A DNA stretch of 64,000 nucleotides, taken from Dethiobacter alkaliphilus (GTDB taxonomy: Bacteria > Bacillota > Dethiobacteria > DTU022 > UBA8154). The notes under the pieces are model-generated. The model saw only the letters and a list, made by a program, of their open reading frames with translations, did no database searches and had not been told where the DNA came from. The stretch is from assembly GCA_016841605.1 (NCBI GenBank), contig JAENYV010000006.1, forward strand, positions 62,001 through 126,000, read 5' to 3'. Shown here one piece after another: positions 7,552 through 16,280 of this stretch (the first letter of the stretch is position 1; each line of letters begins with the position of its first letter). The translations under genes and the position numbers were made by a program.

Positions 7552-9126
7552 TTACATCCCTCCTAAGCTGGAAAGTAGAAAGACTACAAAAAAGCATACG
7601 ATAAACGCCGTGAACAGTAGTTTGCCGATAAAACGCTTTGCAAATCCGGAAGAGAGCATCATCACATTTTTTATATCCATCATCGGTCCGAACACCAAGA
7701 AACCCATAATCGCGGGCATTGGGAATTGACCGGAAAAACTGCGCGCGATAACCGCATCGGATGTAGAACACAGGGAGAGGGCAAACGCCATTGCCATCAT
7801 AATCACTATGGAAATTGCCAGACCTGTGCCGCTCTGAGCGGAAGTAAATATTTTGGTTCCCATCGACTGAAAGATGGAAGAAATAAAGGTTCCAATGACC
7901 AGGTATTTTCCAACACTAAAAAATTCTGCCTTTGAATGACGGAAAAACAGACCAATCTTTCCTTGAAAAGTGGTGATAGATTCAGTATCTTCATAAAAGC
8001 CGCAGCTGCACATAAGACCGTCAAGCGCTCCTCCGGAGAGGACTTGACCTTTCGGTGGCCGGATTGCAAAGATGAGCCCTATAATAACGGCAGAAATAAC
8101 CCCCAAGCACACGCGCCCGATTACGATTGTCTTGTCGCCGCCGAAGGCGTAATAAGTCGATAAAATAACTACCGGGTTGATTATCGGCGTTGCCGACATA
8201 AAGGTAACGGCCACCGGAAGGGGGATTCCTTTTCTCACAAGGCTCCTGAAAACAGGGATGGAAGCGCAGTCGCACACCGGAAGGCAGAAGCCGCCTAGAA
8301 TTGCTACAAGCATCCCCATACCAAACGATTTAGGAAATCGTCGTTCAATCGCACTTCGAGGGATAAAAACCTGAAGCACGGAGGAAAGCAGTACGCCGAT
8401 CAGCAAAAACGGAACAGCTTGTAGTATGATCCCTAAAAAGACATTGATCATGGTATTGACCGGGATCTGAAACATTTCTAAAACCGGCTTGGTAAAAAAG
8501 TACATGAAAACAATGATGACAACCGTTAGAAAGAAAATATTTATCGGCTGTTCTTTCTTACTGAAAATCTGTTTATATAGATCATTATAGGCCCTTATTT
8601 CATAGATATCAACGCCGGGGTTTATTTCACGCATGAGCCTTCGGATACGATAATAAATAGTGGAGGAGCGCACATTGCGTAAGACGATAAAATCGCAATT
8701 CGCTATCTGCTCAAGTAATGAGCCTCCTGTTCTGCCGAGCAGATTTTCAATATGCGCAGCATCTGCAACGTGCAATACCTTTTGAATTTTACACAGACCG
8801 CGAAGCGAAGAATGCAAAAGCAAAGACTGTAGAAGAGAAAAAGGGGCGACGCCGTTCCATTCGATCCAAATCTCGTTAAAATCGCGGCTTTGTAATAGGC
8901 TACGGATTTGCTCGACTATCTGCTTGGGCTGCCGCTCCAAGCTCTTCTTGGGAAAGGAGATGCTGTGACAGTTGTTATACCGGCTCTGAAATTCCTCCTC
9001 TCCGGTTTCAAACTGAATGATGAGTATCATGACGTCCCGCCAATCATGCCTGTTTAGCAGATTATTTAGGAACGTTGTTTTCCCGGCATCCAAAAATCCG
9101 GTTACAACATAAATGGGTATCAGCAT
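7552..9126 (-). CDS. fusion of a CobW-like GTPase domain to a COG0701 permease
   Basis: Residues 1-190 form a CobW/HypB-type P-loop GTPase region with Walker A GFLDAGKTT at about 10-18, but without the CxCC metal motif of true CobW. Residues 195-524 form an eight-helix permease of the COG0701/DUF318 class, with the conserved CLPVCDCASIPVFRSLVRKGIP and SATPIINPV motifs. The start is ATG 9126, preceded by GGGGAG at seven bases. These two functions are normally separate genes in zinc-regulated operons; here they are one polypeptide, next to an independent CobW gene. The fusion predicts a GTPase domain tethered at the membrane to the transporter. The transported species is unknown. Confidence 0.8.
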   Translation of the reverse strand: MLIPIYVVTGFLDAGKTTFLNNLLNRHDWRDVMILIIQFETGEEEFQSRYNNCHSISFPKKSLERQPKQIVEQIRSLLQSRDFNEIWIEWNGVAPFSLLQSLLLHSSLRGLCKIQKVLHVADAAHIENLLGRTGGSLLEQIANCDFIVLRNVRSSTIYYRIRRLMREINPGVDIYEIRAYNDLYKQIFSKKEQPINIFFLTVVIIVFMYFFTKPVLEMFQIPVNTMINVFLGIILQAVPFLLIGVLLSSVLQVFIPRSAIERRFPKSFGMGMLVAILGGFCLPVCDCASIPVFRSLVRKGIPLPVAVTFMSATPIINPVVILSTYYAFGGDKTIVIGRVCLGVISAVIIGLIFAIRPPKGQVLSGGALDGLMCSCGFYEDTESITTFQGKIGLFFRHSKAEFFSVGKYLVIGTFISSIFQSMGTKIFTSAQSGTGLAISIVIMMAMAFALSLCSTSDAVIARSFSGQFPMPAIMGFLVFGPMMDIKNVMMLSSGFAKRFIGKLLFTAFIVCFFVVFLLSSLGGM

Positions 9127-9130
9127 AACA

Positions 9131-10084
9131 TTACTCCCCGCCAAAAAGGCCGACCAACTCCTGCCGGTTTAGACTCCTGCCGATGATGCAAAGCATGTCG
9201 CCGCCAGTAGCACAATTTGTGATCTGTATGTCTCCAGGAAGGTATTGAAGGTTTATATATCCATCTAAACCGCGAACGATGCCTTTTGCCCGAAGTATGG
9301 TTCCCTGAGTACTTCGTTCCATCTTTAAAACTCTGGCCTTCAATTCCTTCATGCTGAATACCTGATTAGTCCGTATGGTGATGGTGTCAAAAATTTCTTC
9401 AGCCGAATGATTATGGTCACAATTGCTATCGTGGTCATGCTGACCACAGGTGTACATATGTCCGGAATTGCGGTACTCACTGTGTGTATGATGATCCTGC
9501 TGAGGGTATAGGATTTCAGCAGATGTGATCTGATCCCAGGGTTTTGAAAAAATAACAGCGTGAGCATTCAGGCTTTTTACCAGCTTATGTGTATTATTTA
9601 CTTTCTCGGGAAAATTTTCAATACGGCTGAGCAAAATAACATCGGCATTTTCCATCTGATCTTCAAAAAACTCGCCAAAGTTATCAAGATACATTTTACA
9701 GCGTTTCACATCCGCAACGGTAATTTTGGCTTTTACTTCGGCAAGGTTTTTAATACTTGGGTCTGCACATGCCTTTATGATATCCGACAGCTTTCCTACG
9801 CCGGACGGTTCAATAATAATTTTGTCCGGGTGGAATCGGCTTACAAGCTCCCTGAGGGCCTTCACAAAATCGCCCGACAAACTGCAGCAAATACATCCGG
9901 AATTGATTTCTTTTACTTCAACATTGCCCGATTTCAGCAGGGCCGCGTCAACACTTATCTCGCCAAAATCATTTTCGATTAGAACAACCTTATCATTTAT
10001 AAAAGCCTCTGTGAGCAGCTTTTGGATCAGCGTAGTCTTTCCGGCTCCTAAAAAACCCGAAATGATATAAATGTCAGTAATCAT
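9131..10084 (-). CDS. CobW/COG0523-family metallochaperone GTPase
   Basis: A 317-residue G3E GTPase. It has Walker A GFLGAGKTT (residues 10-18), the CobW metal motif CICC (64-67), EPSGVGKL, and a His-rich loop at about 195-230 (DHHTHSE, HDHDSNCDHNHS) before a C-terminal CobW_C domain. The family delivers zinc or other metals to client proteins, or acts in zinc starvation. I start at ATG 10084, right after GGGGGAC. It follows the Fur-family gene by about 50 bp and precedes the CobW-permease fusion by 4 bp, forming one leftward operon. The His-rich loop and neighbours favour zinc. Confidence 0.88.
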   Translation of the reverse strand: MITDIYIISGFLGAGKTTLIQKLLTEAFINDKVVLIENDFGEISVDAALLKSGNVEVKEINSGCICCSLSGDFVKALRELVSRFHPDKIIIEPSGVGKLSDIIKACADPSIKNLAEVKAKITVADVKRCKMYLDNFGEFFEDQMENADVILLSRIENFPEKVNNTHKLVKSLNAHAVIFSKPWDQITSAEILYPQQDHHTHSEYRNSGHMYTCGQHDHDSNCDHNHSAEEIFDTITIRTNQVFSMKELKARVLKMERSTQGTILRAKGIVRGLDGYINLQYLPGDIQITNCATGGDMLCIIGRSLNRQELVGLFGGE

Positions 10085-10137
10085 AAAGTCCCCCAATAAA
10101 GGCAGTGCCTTTTTAAATTAATTAACTTTTAAATTTA

Positions 10138-10551
10138 TTATTTTGGATTACAATCCTTGCAAAATCCATAGACCTCCAAATTATGACCCATCACATGGAA
10201 ATCATCCTCTTCAAGCTCCGGTATAAATTTCTCCATCGGGCAGTTCTCCACCGCGATCATCTTACGGCAGTTTATGCAGACAGCATAATGCTTATGTTTA
10301 AAGCGATTTAGTTCATACACCGCCATTTCATTATTCATTACATTGGTTTTAATCACCACGCCTTTTTTCACAAAAAGCTCCAATGCCCTATAGACGGTAG
10401 ACAACCAAACGGCTTCCCCGTTTTTTTCGATTTTCAAGCATATGTCCGATGCGCTTAACGGCTTTCCGGAACTCTCAAGCACAGAAAATACGCTTTGGCG
10501 TTGCCTGGTTCTTTTTATTCCGGCAGGCCAGCTATTCTGTACCTCTTTCAA
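10138..10551 (-). CDS. Fur-family metalloregulator, probably Zur-like
   Basis: A 137-residue Fur-family repressor. A winged helix covers residues 10-85 (TRQRQSVFSVLESS...STVYRALELFVKKG), and the dimerisation domain has HKHYAVCINCRKM and a final CKDC. The two CxxC pairs form the structural zinc site. Being the first gene of an operon with CobW, a COG0701 permease and a COG3689 protein, and lying near a znuABC operon, points to a zinc sensor, though Fur or PerR specificity cannot be excluded from sequence. A palindrome about 100 bp upstream suggests autoregulation. Confidence 0.82.
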   Translation of the reverse strand: MKEVQNSWPAGIKRTRQRQSVFSVLESSGKPLSASDICLKIEKNGEAVWLSTVYRALELFVKKGVVIKTNVMNNEMAVYELNRFKHKHYAVCINCRKMIAVENCPMEKFIPELEEDDFHVMGHNLEVYGFCKDCNPK

Positions 10552-10648
10552 TGTATTTCACCTCATTTATTGACACGAATATTTTAGTAGCATGCATGAT
10601 TATTGGCTGAGTCGGCGCTTCTTCGACATTCCATTGCAGCACGGTTTA

Positions 10649-10672
10649 AATGATGCGCAATTGCGTATCATT
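10649..10672. promoter_or_regulatory. Fur-family operator candidate
   Basis: A 24-bp imperfect palindrome: AATGAT, then GCGCAATTGCGT, then ATCATT, with only one mismatched pair. The outer AATGAT/ATCATT arms match the classic Fur half-sites. It lies about 100 bp before the Fur-family gene, in the position expected for autoregulation of the leftward metal operon. Confidence 0.6.
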
Positions 10673-10823
10673 CGCATTTAGCCTCATTATAAATTTCTGT
10701 TTCCGTAAAGTCAAGCATATACCATATATCCATATATTGCATACAGCATACGGCGAAGGAGAAAGTATGATATAATAAATTTTTTATGCTTTGGTGGGCT
10801 TTTTACTGTCGAAGCTTAATTCA

Positions 10824-10875
10824 TTGACATCACAGCTAAAATGGTATAAAAATAAGTTGCTACAATACTATAGTA
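10824..10875 (+). promoter_or_regulatory. padR promoter and operator-like palindrome
   Basis: TTGACA at 10824-10829 is followed after 15 bp by TATAAA at 10845-10850. A perfect palindrome TACTATAGTA at 10866-10875 sits between this promoter and the padR ribosome binding site (AAAAGGGAGC). ATACT...AGTAT words are typical of PadR operators, so autorepression is likely. The short spacer makes the promoter call tentative. Confidence 0.5.
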
Positions 10876-10895
10876 ATATAAAAAGGGAGCAATAA

Positions 10896-11471
10896 ATGTT
10901 ATCAAAAATTCATACCTTAATTTTAGGAATTATTGATGAAAAACCCTTAAATCCATATGAAATTATAAAGTTACTTGATTACATTCATGTTAGGGAATGG
11001 TTTCCCGTTGCTGCTTCTTCTGTATATGCAACAATAAAAACGTTAAATCAAAAAGGCTATATAACAGGCGAAAGCAAAAAAGAGGGGAAAATGCCTGAAA
11101 AAACAATTTACTCAATAACGGAAGCAGGGAAGAAGGAACTGCTTACAACACTCAAGGAGTATCTTGGCGTTACTGACATTGATCCGGTTAAATTTGATAT
11201 TGCAGGTTTAATGATTTGCCATGTTGAAAAACAGGAAGCCCTAAAAATTCTTCATGCCAGACTGAAAAAATTGAATAGGTTCTTACGAGGTATTAGCGGA
11301 CAGATTAATTATCTTCAGGCTAATAGTCTGGTACCGTCTTTAGGTTTAACAGTCGTTAGACATAATATTTTTCTTATTAAAGCGGAGATTATGACAACAG
11401 AAGAATTGATATCAGAGGTACAAAAGAATAATAACTGGAACCATTTTTTTGCACGGGATATTAAAATGTAA
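10896..11471 (+). CDS. PadR-family transcriptional regulator
   Basis: A 191-residue regulator with an N-terminal PadR winged helix (LILGIIDEKPLNPYEIIKLL...ASSVYATIKTLNQKGYI, residues 7-85) and a C-terminal helical Vir_act_alpha-type dimerisation half (100-185). It lies 14 bp before a methyltransferase gene and probably controls the two methyltransferases downstream. PadR regulators often respond to small toxic molecules, but the ligand is unknown here. Confidence 0.85.
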   Translation: MLSKIHTLILGIIDEKPLNPYEIIKLLDYIHVREWFPVAASSVYATIKTLNQKGYITGESKKEGKMPEKTIYSITEAGKKELLTTLKEYLGVTDIDPVKFDIAGLMICHVEKQEALKILHARLKKLNRFLRGISGQINYLQANSLVPSLGLTVVRHNIFLIKAEIMTTEELISEVQKNNNWNHFFARDIKM

Positions 11472-11485
11472 AGGGGACGGCGAAT

Positions 11486-12148
11486 ATGGTAATGAAAAGA
11501 AAACCTGAGACAGACCATGGAATTCAAGGGGAATTTAATGTAGAGATGTTTAACCAATTTGCGAAATTTATGAGAGACAAGGGATGGGTGGAAACAAAAA
11601 TCATGATTGCCGCCGGGATTTGCTCCGGACATGTTCTGGAGGTTGGTCCGGGGCCTGGAATTAAAGGGCTGGAATGGTTGAAAAGTACAACGGAAACCAA
11701 GCTCACAGCTCTTGAGATTAGCCCGGATATGATTAAAATGGCTAAAAGGAATGCCAAAGATTATGGTCTTCAGGACAGGGTTCACTATGTTAACGGTAAT
11801 GCTGCTATTCAGATGCCGTTCGATGATAATACATTTGATGCGATGTTTTCAAATGGCTCTCTTCATGAATGGGAATTTCCTGAAAATGTTTTTAATGAGG
11901 TATACAGGGTATTAAAACCCGGTGGGAAGCTTTTTGTAAGCGACTTGCGAAGAGATATCAACCTTATACTGAAGTTGATTATAAAAATGTCTACCAGACC
12001 TAAAGCGATGGTCTCTGGTTTTATAACATCATTAAATGCTTCTTATACAATCGAGGAAATTAATGAAATGTTACATAGAACAAAAATTAAGAATTTTAAA
12101 ACAAAAAAAGACCCTGTTGGTTTGTCGGTACTTGCAGTTAAACAATAA
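11486..12148 (+). CDS. class I SAM-dependent methyltransferase
   Basis: A 220-residue protein with SAM motif I VLEVGPGPGIKG (about residues 50-61), an acidic end of strand 2 (LTALEISPDM), and VYRVLKPGGKLFVSDLRR as the late methyltransferase motif. A C-terminal region with NASYTIEEINEMLHR matches small-molecule methyltransferases of the UbiE/Methyltransf_11 type. It follows padR by 14 bp, with AAAGGGGACGG as ribosome binding site. The substrate is unknown. Confidence 0.85.
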   Translation: MVMKRKPETDHGIQGEFNVEMFNQFAKFMRDKGWVETKIMIAAGICSGHVLEVGPGPGIKGLEWLKSTTETKLTALEISPDMIKMAKRNAKDYGLQDRVHYVNGNAAIQMPFDDNTFDAMFSNGSLHEWEFPENVFNEVYRVLKPGGKLFVSDLRRDINLILKLIIKMSTRPKAMVSGFITSLNASYTIEEINEMLHRTKIKNFKTKKDPVGLSVLAVKQ

Positions 12149-12220
12149 AGTGTCTTTTCTTGCAAAAGTGTTTGAAATGATGAAACTTATTGATGCAATG
12201 AGGAAGCACATAAATGAAAA

Positions 12221-12859
12221 ATGAAAGGAATGATGAATAACATGGAGAATGAAATCAAATTATTCTATGATCTCACAGCAGAAAAAACAGCTGATGAATG
12301 GTACAAAGAAGAAATATTGACGCCAACTATACAAGATTTTGTTTCACTATTACCAAAAAATCCGAGAGTTCTTGACCTTGGATGTGGGCCAGGTCATGAA
12401 AGCATGAGACTAAATCGGGCAGGAGCGGAAGTGGTTGGAATCGATTTCAGTGAAGAGTGCGTAGCCATTGCACGAAATCGTTGCCCTCAATGTAAATTTG
12501 AGGTACAGGATTTTCGTTCACTTGATGGAAGATATGGAAAATTTGACGGAGTGTTTGCCTGTGCATCATTAATTCATATAGAACCCAAGGAATTGATAGG
12601 AGTTTTAAGCAATATAGAGAGAGTATTGACTAATTGTGGTTACATTGCTGTTTTGATAGTTGAAGGTGAAGGAATCAGTGAAAAAATGAGTTTACTTGAA
12701 GTAGAAGGAAGGAAATTAAACCGGACGGTTTACCTATATAATCTAGACACCTTAATTAGTGTTACCGAAAAGGTTGGTTTTGATTATGTCCGTGAAGGAT
12801 ATTTGGACGAAAAACTCATCGAAGATGGTTGGAGAAATTTTATCTTTAGATTGGGGTAA
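12221..12859 (+). CDS. class I SAM-dependent methyltransferase
   Basis: A 205-212 residue methyltransferase with motif I VLDLGCGPGHESMRL, the acidic residue in VVGIDFSEE, and the FDGVFACASLIHIEP stretch typical of Methyltransf_11/25 proteins. Four in-frame ATGs (12221, 12230, 12233, 12242) make the start uncertain; the last, starting MENEIKLFYDLTAE, gives the usual family length. It lies about 70 bp after the previous methyltransferase and may be co-transcribed with it. Substrate unknown. Confidence 0.82.
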   Translation: MKGMMNNMENEIKLFYDLTAEKTADEWYKEEILTPTIQDFVSLLPKNPRVLDLGCGPGHESMRLNRAGAEVVGIDFSEECVAIARNRCPQCKFEVQDFRSLDGRYGKFDGVFACASLIHIEPKELIGVLSNIERVLTNCGYIAVLIVEGEGISEKMSLLEVEGRKLNRTVYLYNLDTLISVTEKVGFDYVREGYLDEKLIEDGWRNFIFRLG

Positions 12860-12970
12860 ATGAAATAGCTCGTCTATCATATAAACCTAGCACTACAGCT
12901 GCGGGTGCGCTTAGCTAATCTCAAGGGCGCGCACGCCCCTGAGCCCCAAGACCGGCAGGATCCGGCTCGT

Positions 12971-13003
12971 CCAAGCCTAAACTTGATAGGACTTGGCTTT
13001 TCT
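12971..13003 (+). terminator. probable terminator after the methyltransferase genes
   Basis: CCAAG...CTTGG with inner CCTA...TAGG forms a bulged stem followed by CTTTTCTTT. It sits about 110 bp after the last methyltransferase, in an otherwise empty 237-bp gap that also contains a GC-rich patch (12925-12970). Confidence 0.5.
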
Positions 13004-13096
13004 TTAGAGCTCAGGGTGCCGATGTTTTACATCAGTTATGCGGCATGTTCAAGCCCTTAAAAAATTTGCCGGATTGAAAATCTAATTGAAAGGAGT

Positions 13097-14050
13097 TTAC
13101 TCTGTTCCCATATATTGCTGTGATATTTCCGCTGCATATTTCCGCATGATTTTTTGCAATTCAACGGGAGAAAGTATTTCTACCTCCCGGCCATAATGAA
13201 GCAGCCATCTCCCTAGTATCGGCAAAGAATCCGTCAGCAGCATGATTTCCATTTTGTCGCCGAGATCCTTTTCTCCGACCAAGCCCCACACGCACCTATT
13301 CTTGATAATTTCGTAATTGCTGTCCTTTTTTAAACGTACTGTCACATTGCATAGGTTATTTGCTGCAACCATTTTTTTGATAATCGTTTCCATGGGAGGA
13401 TGCGTCTTGGAAAAGCTTTGGTCTGTTAGGGACAAGTTTTGAATGCGGTCGATACGAAAATCCCGATAAGCATTGCGCAAATGGCAATAGGCAATTAAAT
13501 GCCAGTAATTTTCATGAAACCCCAACGAAACCGGTTCAATTTTTCTTACGGTGGTCTGGTTTGCATGGGGAGAATAATAGTGAATCTCAATAGTATTCTT
13601 TAGATAAAGCGCCGTTTGAATATCCTTTATAAAACTATTTTCCACGGGCATATTTTCACCGGTCGTATCGAATACGCCTATTTTTTTTTCTATTTCCGCA
13701 ACAAACTCCTTATCTTCATTTCCCAAAACCGCTCTTATTTTATAGAGTGCCGAATCAAAATTTCTTTTCGTTTTGGCATCTGTGAACGCGCCCGTTAATT
13801 TTCCAGCCAACAGCAAAGCCCCGGCTTCCTCAGAAGTAAACCTCACCGGAGGCAGATGGTATCCTTCCACCAGATAATAACCTCTGCCTGCTTCAGAGCC
13901 TATCGGTATGCCGGCGGCTTCAAGTGCCCTGATATCCCGATATACGGTTCTGAGGCAAATACCGAATCGCTGGGCCAACTCTTTGGCCGTAACGATTTTC
14001 TTTGATTGAAGATGAATGAGCATAGCTGATAGTCTGTCTACTCTATTCAT
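13097..14050 (-). CDS. WYL-domain (YafY-type) transcriptional regulator, intact copy
   Basis: A 317-residue DeoR/YafY-like regulator. The HTH_11 domain covers residues 5-60 (RLSAMLIHLQSKKIVTAKELAQRFGI...TVYRDIRALEAAGIPI), and a WYL domain covers about 130-310 (VSLGFHENYWHLIAYCHLRNAYRDFRIDRI). I start at 14050, where GGAGGTG precedes the ATG by five bases; the longer frame to 14191 would overlap the divergent reductase. It is divergent from a RibD-C-like reductase gene and probably controls it. A second, broken copy of the pair is at 28595-30433. Confidence 0.85.
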   Translation of the reverse strand: MNRVDRLSAMLIHLQSKKIVTAKELAQRFGICLRTVYRDIRALEAAGIPIGSEAGRGYYLVEGYHLPPVRFTSEEAGALLLAGKLTGAFTDAKTKRNFDSALYKIRAVLGNEDKEFVAEIEKKIGVFDTTGENMPVENSFIKDIQTALYLKNTIEIHYYSPHANQTTVRKIEPVSLGFHENYWHLIAYCHLRNAYRDFRIDRIQNLSLTDQSFSKTHPPMETIIKKMVAANNLCNVTVRLKKDSNYEIIKNRCVWGLVGEKDLGDKMEIMLLTDSLPILGRWLLHYGREVEILSPVELQKIMRKYAAEISQQYMGTE

Positions 14051-14189
14051 GGGGCACCTCCTGGTGACATTAATATGCCAAATATAAGAAATTATAGCAT
14101 AAAAGAAAGAGGAGATTCTAACCTGCTGACATAAGGTTGTCACTTCGACAAGGTATATTAATACCAAAAATACAACAGGAGGTAAATTC

Positions 14190-14843
14190 ATGCGACCAAA
14201 AGTTGTTATGCATACGCAGATAAGCTTAGACGGCTGCGTGCGTGGTTTTCTTGAAACCGGCGTCTATTACGCCGTTGCCAACCGCTTTAATGCTGACATG
14301 GTTCTATTTGGCAGCGAAACGGTTTATACGGCGGCTGAACACTATCCGCCCGAGACAGAGAAAGCGTTTACTAAACCGGTAAATAGACCGGATGATAAAA
14401 GGCTGATGTGTATTGTGCCGGACAGCCGCGGAAGATTGCGGAACCTGCATGTTTTCAGGGATTCGGAGTATTGTAAAGACTTTATTGTTCTGGTCTCCGC
14501 ATCCACGCCTAAATCCTATATGGAGTATCTGAACGAGCGCAATTACGATTTTATTGTTGCCGGTGATGATCACGTTGATTACGTCAAAGCGTTCGAAGTC
14601 TTATATAGCAAATACAACTGCAGGATTATCAGAACAGACAGTGGCGGGGTCCTGACCAACGTGCTTATAGAACGGGGGCTTGTTGATGAAATCAGCCTTG
14701 TCGTGTCTCCCTGTTTGGTAGGAACAGGTGAAGCACATTTATTTAGAAGTCTGTTTTTGCTAAAAAGAATGCCGCTGGAGCTCATAAGTTGTGAGACTGT
14801 GGATAAAAATTACCTCTTCCTAATCTATAAAGTCCTGAGATAA
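14190..14843 (+). CDS. RibD C-terminal/DHFR-like reductase, copy 1
   Basis: A 217-residue protein of the RibD C-terminal (dihydrofolate reductase-like) fold. It begins RPKVVMHTQISLDGCVRGF, has the ADMVLFGSETVYTAAEHYPPE segment and ends LVDEISLVVSPCLVGTGEAHLF, typical of NADPH-dependent pyrimidine/pteridine-type reductases. AGGAGG lies eight bases before the ATG. It is divergent from the WYL regulator and about 80-90% similar by eye to the copy at 29780-30433. The true substrate is unknown; such standalone RibD_C proteins are often of unassigned function. Confidence 0.82.
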   Translation: MRPKVVMHTQISLDGCVRGFLETGVYYAVANRFNADMVLFGSETVYTAAEHYPPETEKAFTKPVNRPDDKRLMCIVPDSRGRLRNLHVFRDSEYCKDFIVLVSASTPKSYMEYLNERNYDFIVAGDDHVDYVKAFEVLYSKYNCRIIRTDSGGVLTNVLIERGLVDEISLVVSPCLVGTGEAHLFRSLFLLKRMPLELISCETVDKNYLFLIYKVLR

Positions 14844-14858
14844 GAGAGGAAAGTTGCT

Positions 14859-14945
14859 ATGAATAACGAAAGATGGAGTTCTTTTAAAAAATATTTCCCC
14901 AGTAAGCCGCCAGTCAGCATTTTAATGATACGCTTATTTTATTAA
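14859..14945 (+). CDS. 28-residue small ORF or remnant
   Basis: ATG after GAGAGGAAAG encodes 28 residues ending MIRLFY. Its second half lies in a 45-bp stretch also present, diverged, after the second RibD-like copy (30440-30485), there followed by an MFS gene. It may therefore be decayed DNA from a lost downstream gene rather than a working peptide. Confidence 0.25.
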   Translation: MNNERWSSFKKYFPSKPPVSILMIRLFY

Positions 14946-15009
14946 AAAATTCGGGAGAAACAATATAAGTTCTGATAAAGGTTTGCTAGGATTTAGGAGG
15001 AATGAATTT

Positions 15010-15300
15010 ATGGCTACATATCTTGTTGTTAGAGTGGATATCAGGAATTGGGAAGAATACAAAAAATATTTGAATGTTACCCCAGCAATAATCGAGAAAT
15101 TTGGAGGAAAAGCTCTTGTCAGAGCAGGGGAAATGGAAACACTTGAAGGCCCGGAAGAAAAAAGAAGAATTGTAATTCTTGAATTTCCTACAATGGAGAA
15201 AGCCAAGGAATGGTACAATTCTACGGAATATCAAGAGGCAAGGAAACTCCGTGAAGGGGCAGCAATCGGTGAAATCATAGCAATCAACGGTATAAAATAG
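15010..15300 (+). CDS. DUF1330-family protein
   Basis: A 96-residue protein of the dimeric alpha-beta barrel type. It opens ATYLVVRVDIRNWEEYKKYL, and the C-terminal half has IVILEFPTMEKAKEWYNSTEYQEARKLR, the DUF1330 signature. AGGAGG lies nine bases before ATG 15010, so I rejected the start 27 bases earlier. Function unknown; the family is often linked to stress or small-molecule handling. Confidence 0.82.
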   Translation: MATYLVVRVDIRNWEEYKKYLNVTPAIIEKFGGKALVRAGEMETLEGPEEKRRIVILEFPTMEKAKEWYNSTEYQEARKLREGAAIGEIIAINGIK

Positions 15301-15620
15301 AATACATATTTATTATAAAAATCAGCGCATAACATACTCCAACAGAGATTAAGGAATTTGAGGCGTTTTCTTTTACCCACACAAATTCTTTAATAAAAAA
15401 ACTAAGATAGTAATTAGCAGAAGTCCGATCCCGGTAAGAATAACAGAGATTTTATATGTTATTGTTCTCCCAATTCAACGTTTTTGCTTTAGGTTCCCAC
15501 TTTATCCAAATAACTGTTAAAAGTAATAGACAAACCAAAAAGAATAAGACGATTTGGGTTATACCCGATTTGCCGGACACACAAGAGTGAGATAAAATAA
15601 TCTTGTGGAGGTCTATAGGA
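15301..15620. other. gene-free stretch before the IS3 remnant
   Basis: About 320 bp without a supported gene. The last 50 bases (from about 15570, TTTGCCGGACA onward) look like the left end of the IS3-type element. The rest is AT-rich and featureless to me. Confidence 0.4.
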
Positions 15621-15911
15621 ATGGCAGCGAACGGCAAGCGGTATAACCAAGAATTTAAAGATGGCGTTATCCGAATGATTAGGGATAACGGCCGGAGTGT
15701 TGCGAGCGTCGCGAAAGACGTAGGGGTTAGCGAACAAACCCTCTATCAATGGCTGGATCAGGACAGAACACAGCAACAACCAGACAAGGTAAGGATTATG
15801 GAGCTTGAAGCCCAGTTAAAAGAATCCAAGCGCCGTGTAGATGATTTGGAAGAGACGGTAACGATTCTAAAAAAGGCTACGGCCATCTTCGCGACACAAC
15901 ACCGGAAGTAA
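15621..15911 (+). CDS. IS3-family transposase OrfA
   Basis: A 96-residue OrfA. The helix-turn-helix is visible in YNQEFKDGVIRMIRDNG...VAKDVGVSEQTLYQWL, followed by a leucine zipper/coiled coil (KVRIMELEAQLKESKRRVDDLEETVTILKKA) that normally leads into the A-to-OrfAB frameshift. GTGGAGG is the ribosome binding site. Without a functional OrfB it cannot transpose. Confidence 0.85.
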   Translation: MAANGKRYNQEFKDGVIRMIRDNGRSVASVAKDVGVSEQTLYQWLDQDRTQQQPDKVRIMELEAQLKESKRRVDDLEETVTILKKATAIFATQHRK

Positions 15912-16280
15912 TCTATCAATTTATTAAAAGTCATAGCTCCGACCATCCGGTAGAGAAGATGTGCCATTTATTTAGCGTATCAAGGAGCAGTTATTACGCC
16001 TGGATAAATTGGATACCTGGTAAGCGTGAGTAGGAAGACGCAAAACTATTAAGAAAAGCCACCAGGAAAGTAGCGGTATCTATGGTTTGGATAAAATCCA
16101 TCAGGATGTCCGGGATGTTCAACCCTGTAGCCGTAAGCGGGTATACCGATTGATGAAAGATAATAACATCAGATCTAAAAGACCCCGGAAATTTAAAGCG
16201 ACGACTAATTCTAAACACGATTTACCCGTAGTGGGTTTTTTAATACTAGCAAGAGAATTACCAACCCAAACTTTAGAATA
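15912..16280 (+). pseudogene. IS3-family OrfB remnant
   Basis: Pieces in more than one frame: SDHPVEKMCHLFSVSRSSYYAWI, then after stop and shift YGLDKIHQDV...RVYRLMKDNNIRSKRPRKFKATTNSKHDLPV. This is the N-terminal HTH_21 region of IS3 OrfB. The DDE catalytic core is absent. Confidence 0.75.

Larger units (their letters stand above)
10552..10895. other. divergent regulatory region between fur-like and padR genes
   Basis: This 344-bp stretch holds no gene. It contains the palindrome at 10649-10672, an AT-rich region with several TATA-like words at 10715-10790, and the padR promoter and palindrome at 10824-10875. Confidence 0.6.
15570..16280 (+). mobile_element. truncated IS3-family insertion sequence
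   Basis: OrfA is intact, while OrfB is shortened to about a quarter and broken by frameshifts. The left end is plausible near TTTGCCGGACA at about 15570; no right inverted repeat is visible. The element is therefore a dead relic about 0.7 kb long, compared with 1.2-1.5 kb for full IS3-family members. Confidence 0.75.

Noticed and set aside
14859-14945. 28-residue peptide as a real gene
   Set aside because: Kept only as a low-confidence feature, since half of it is a decayed duplicate of non-coding DNA near 30440.
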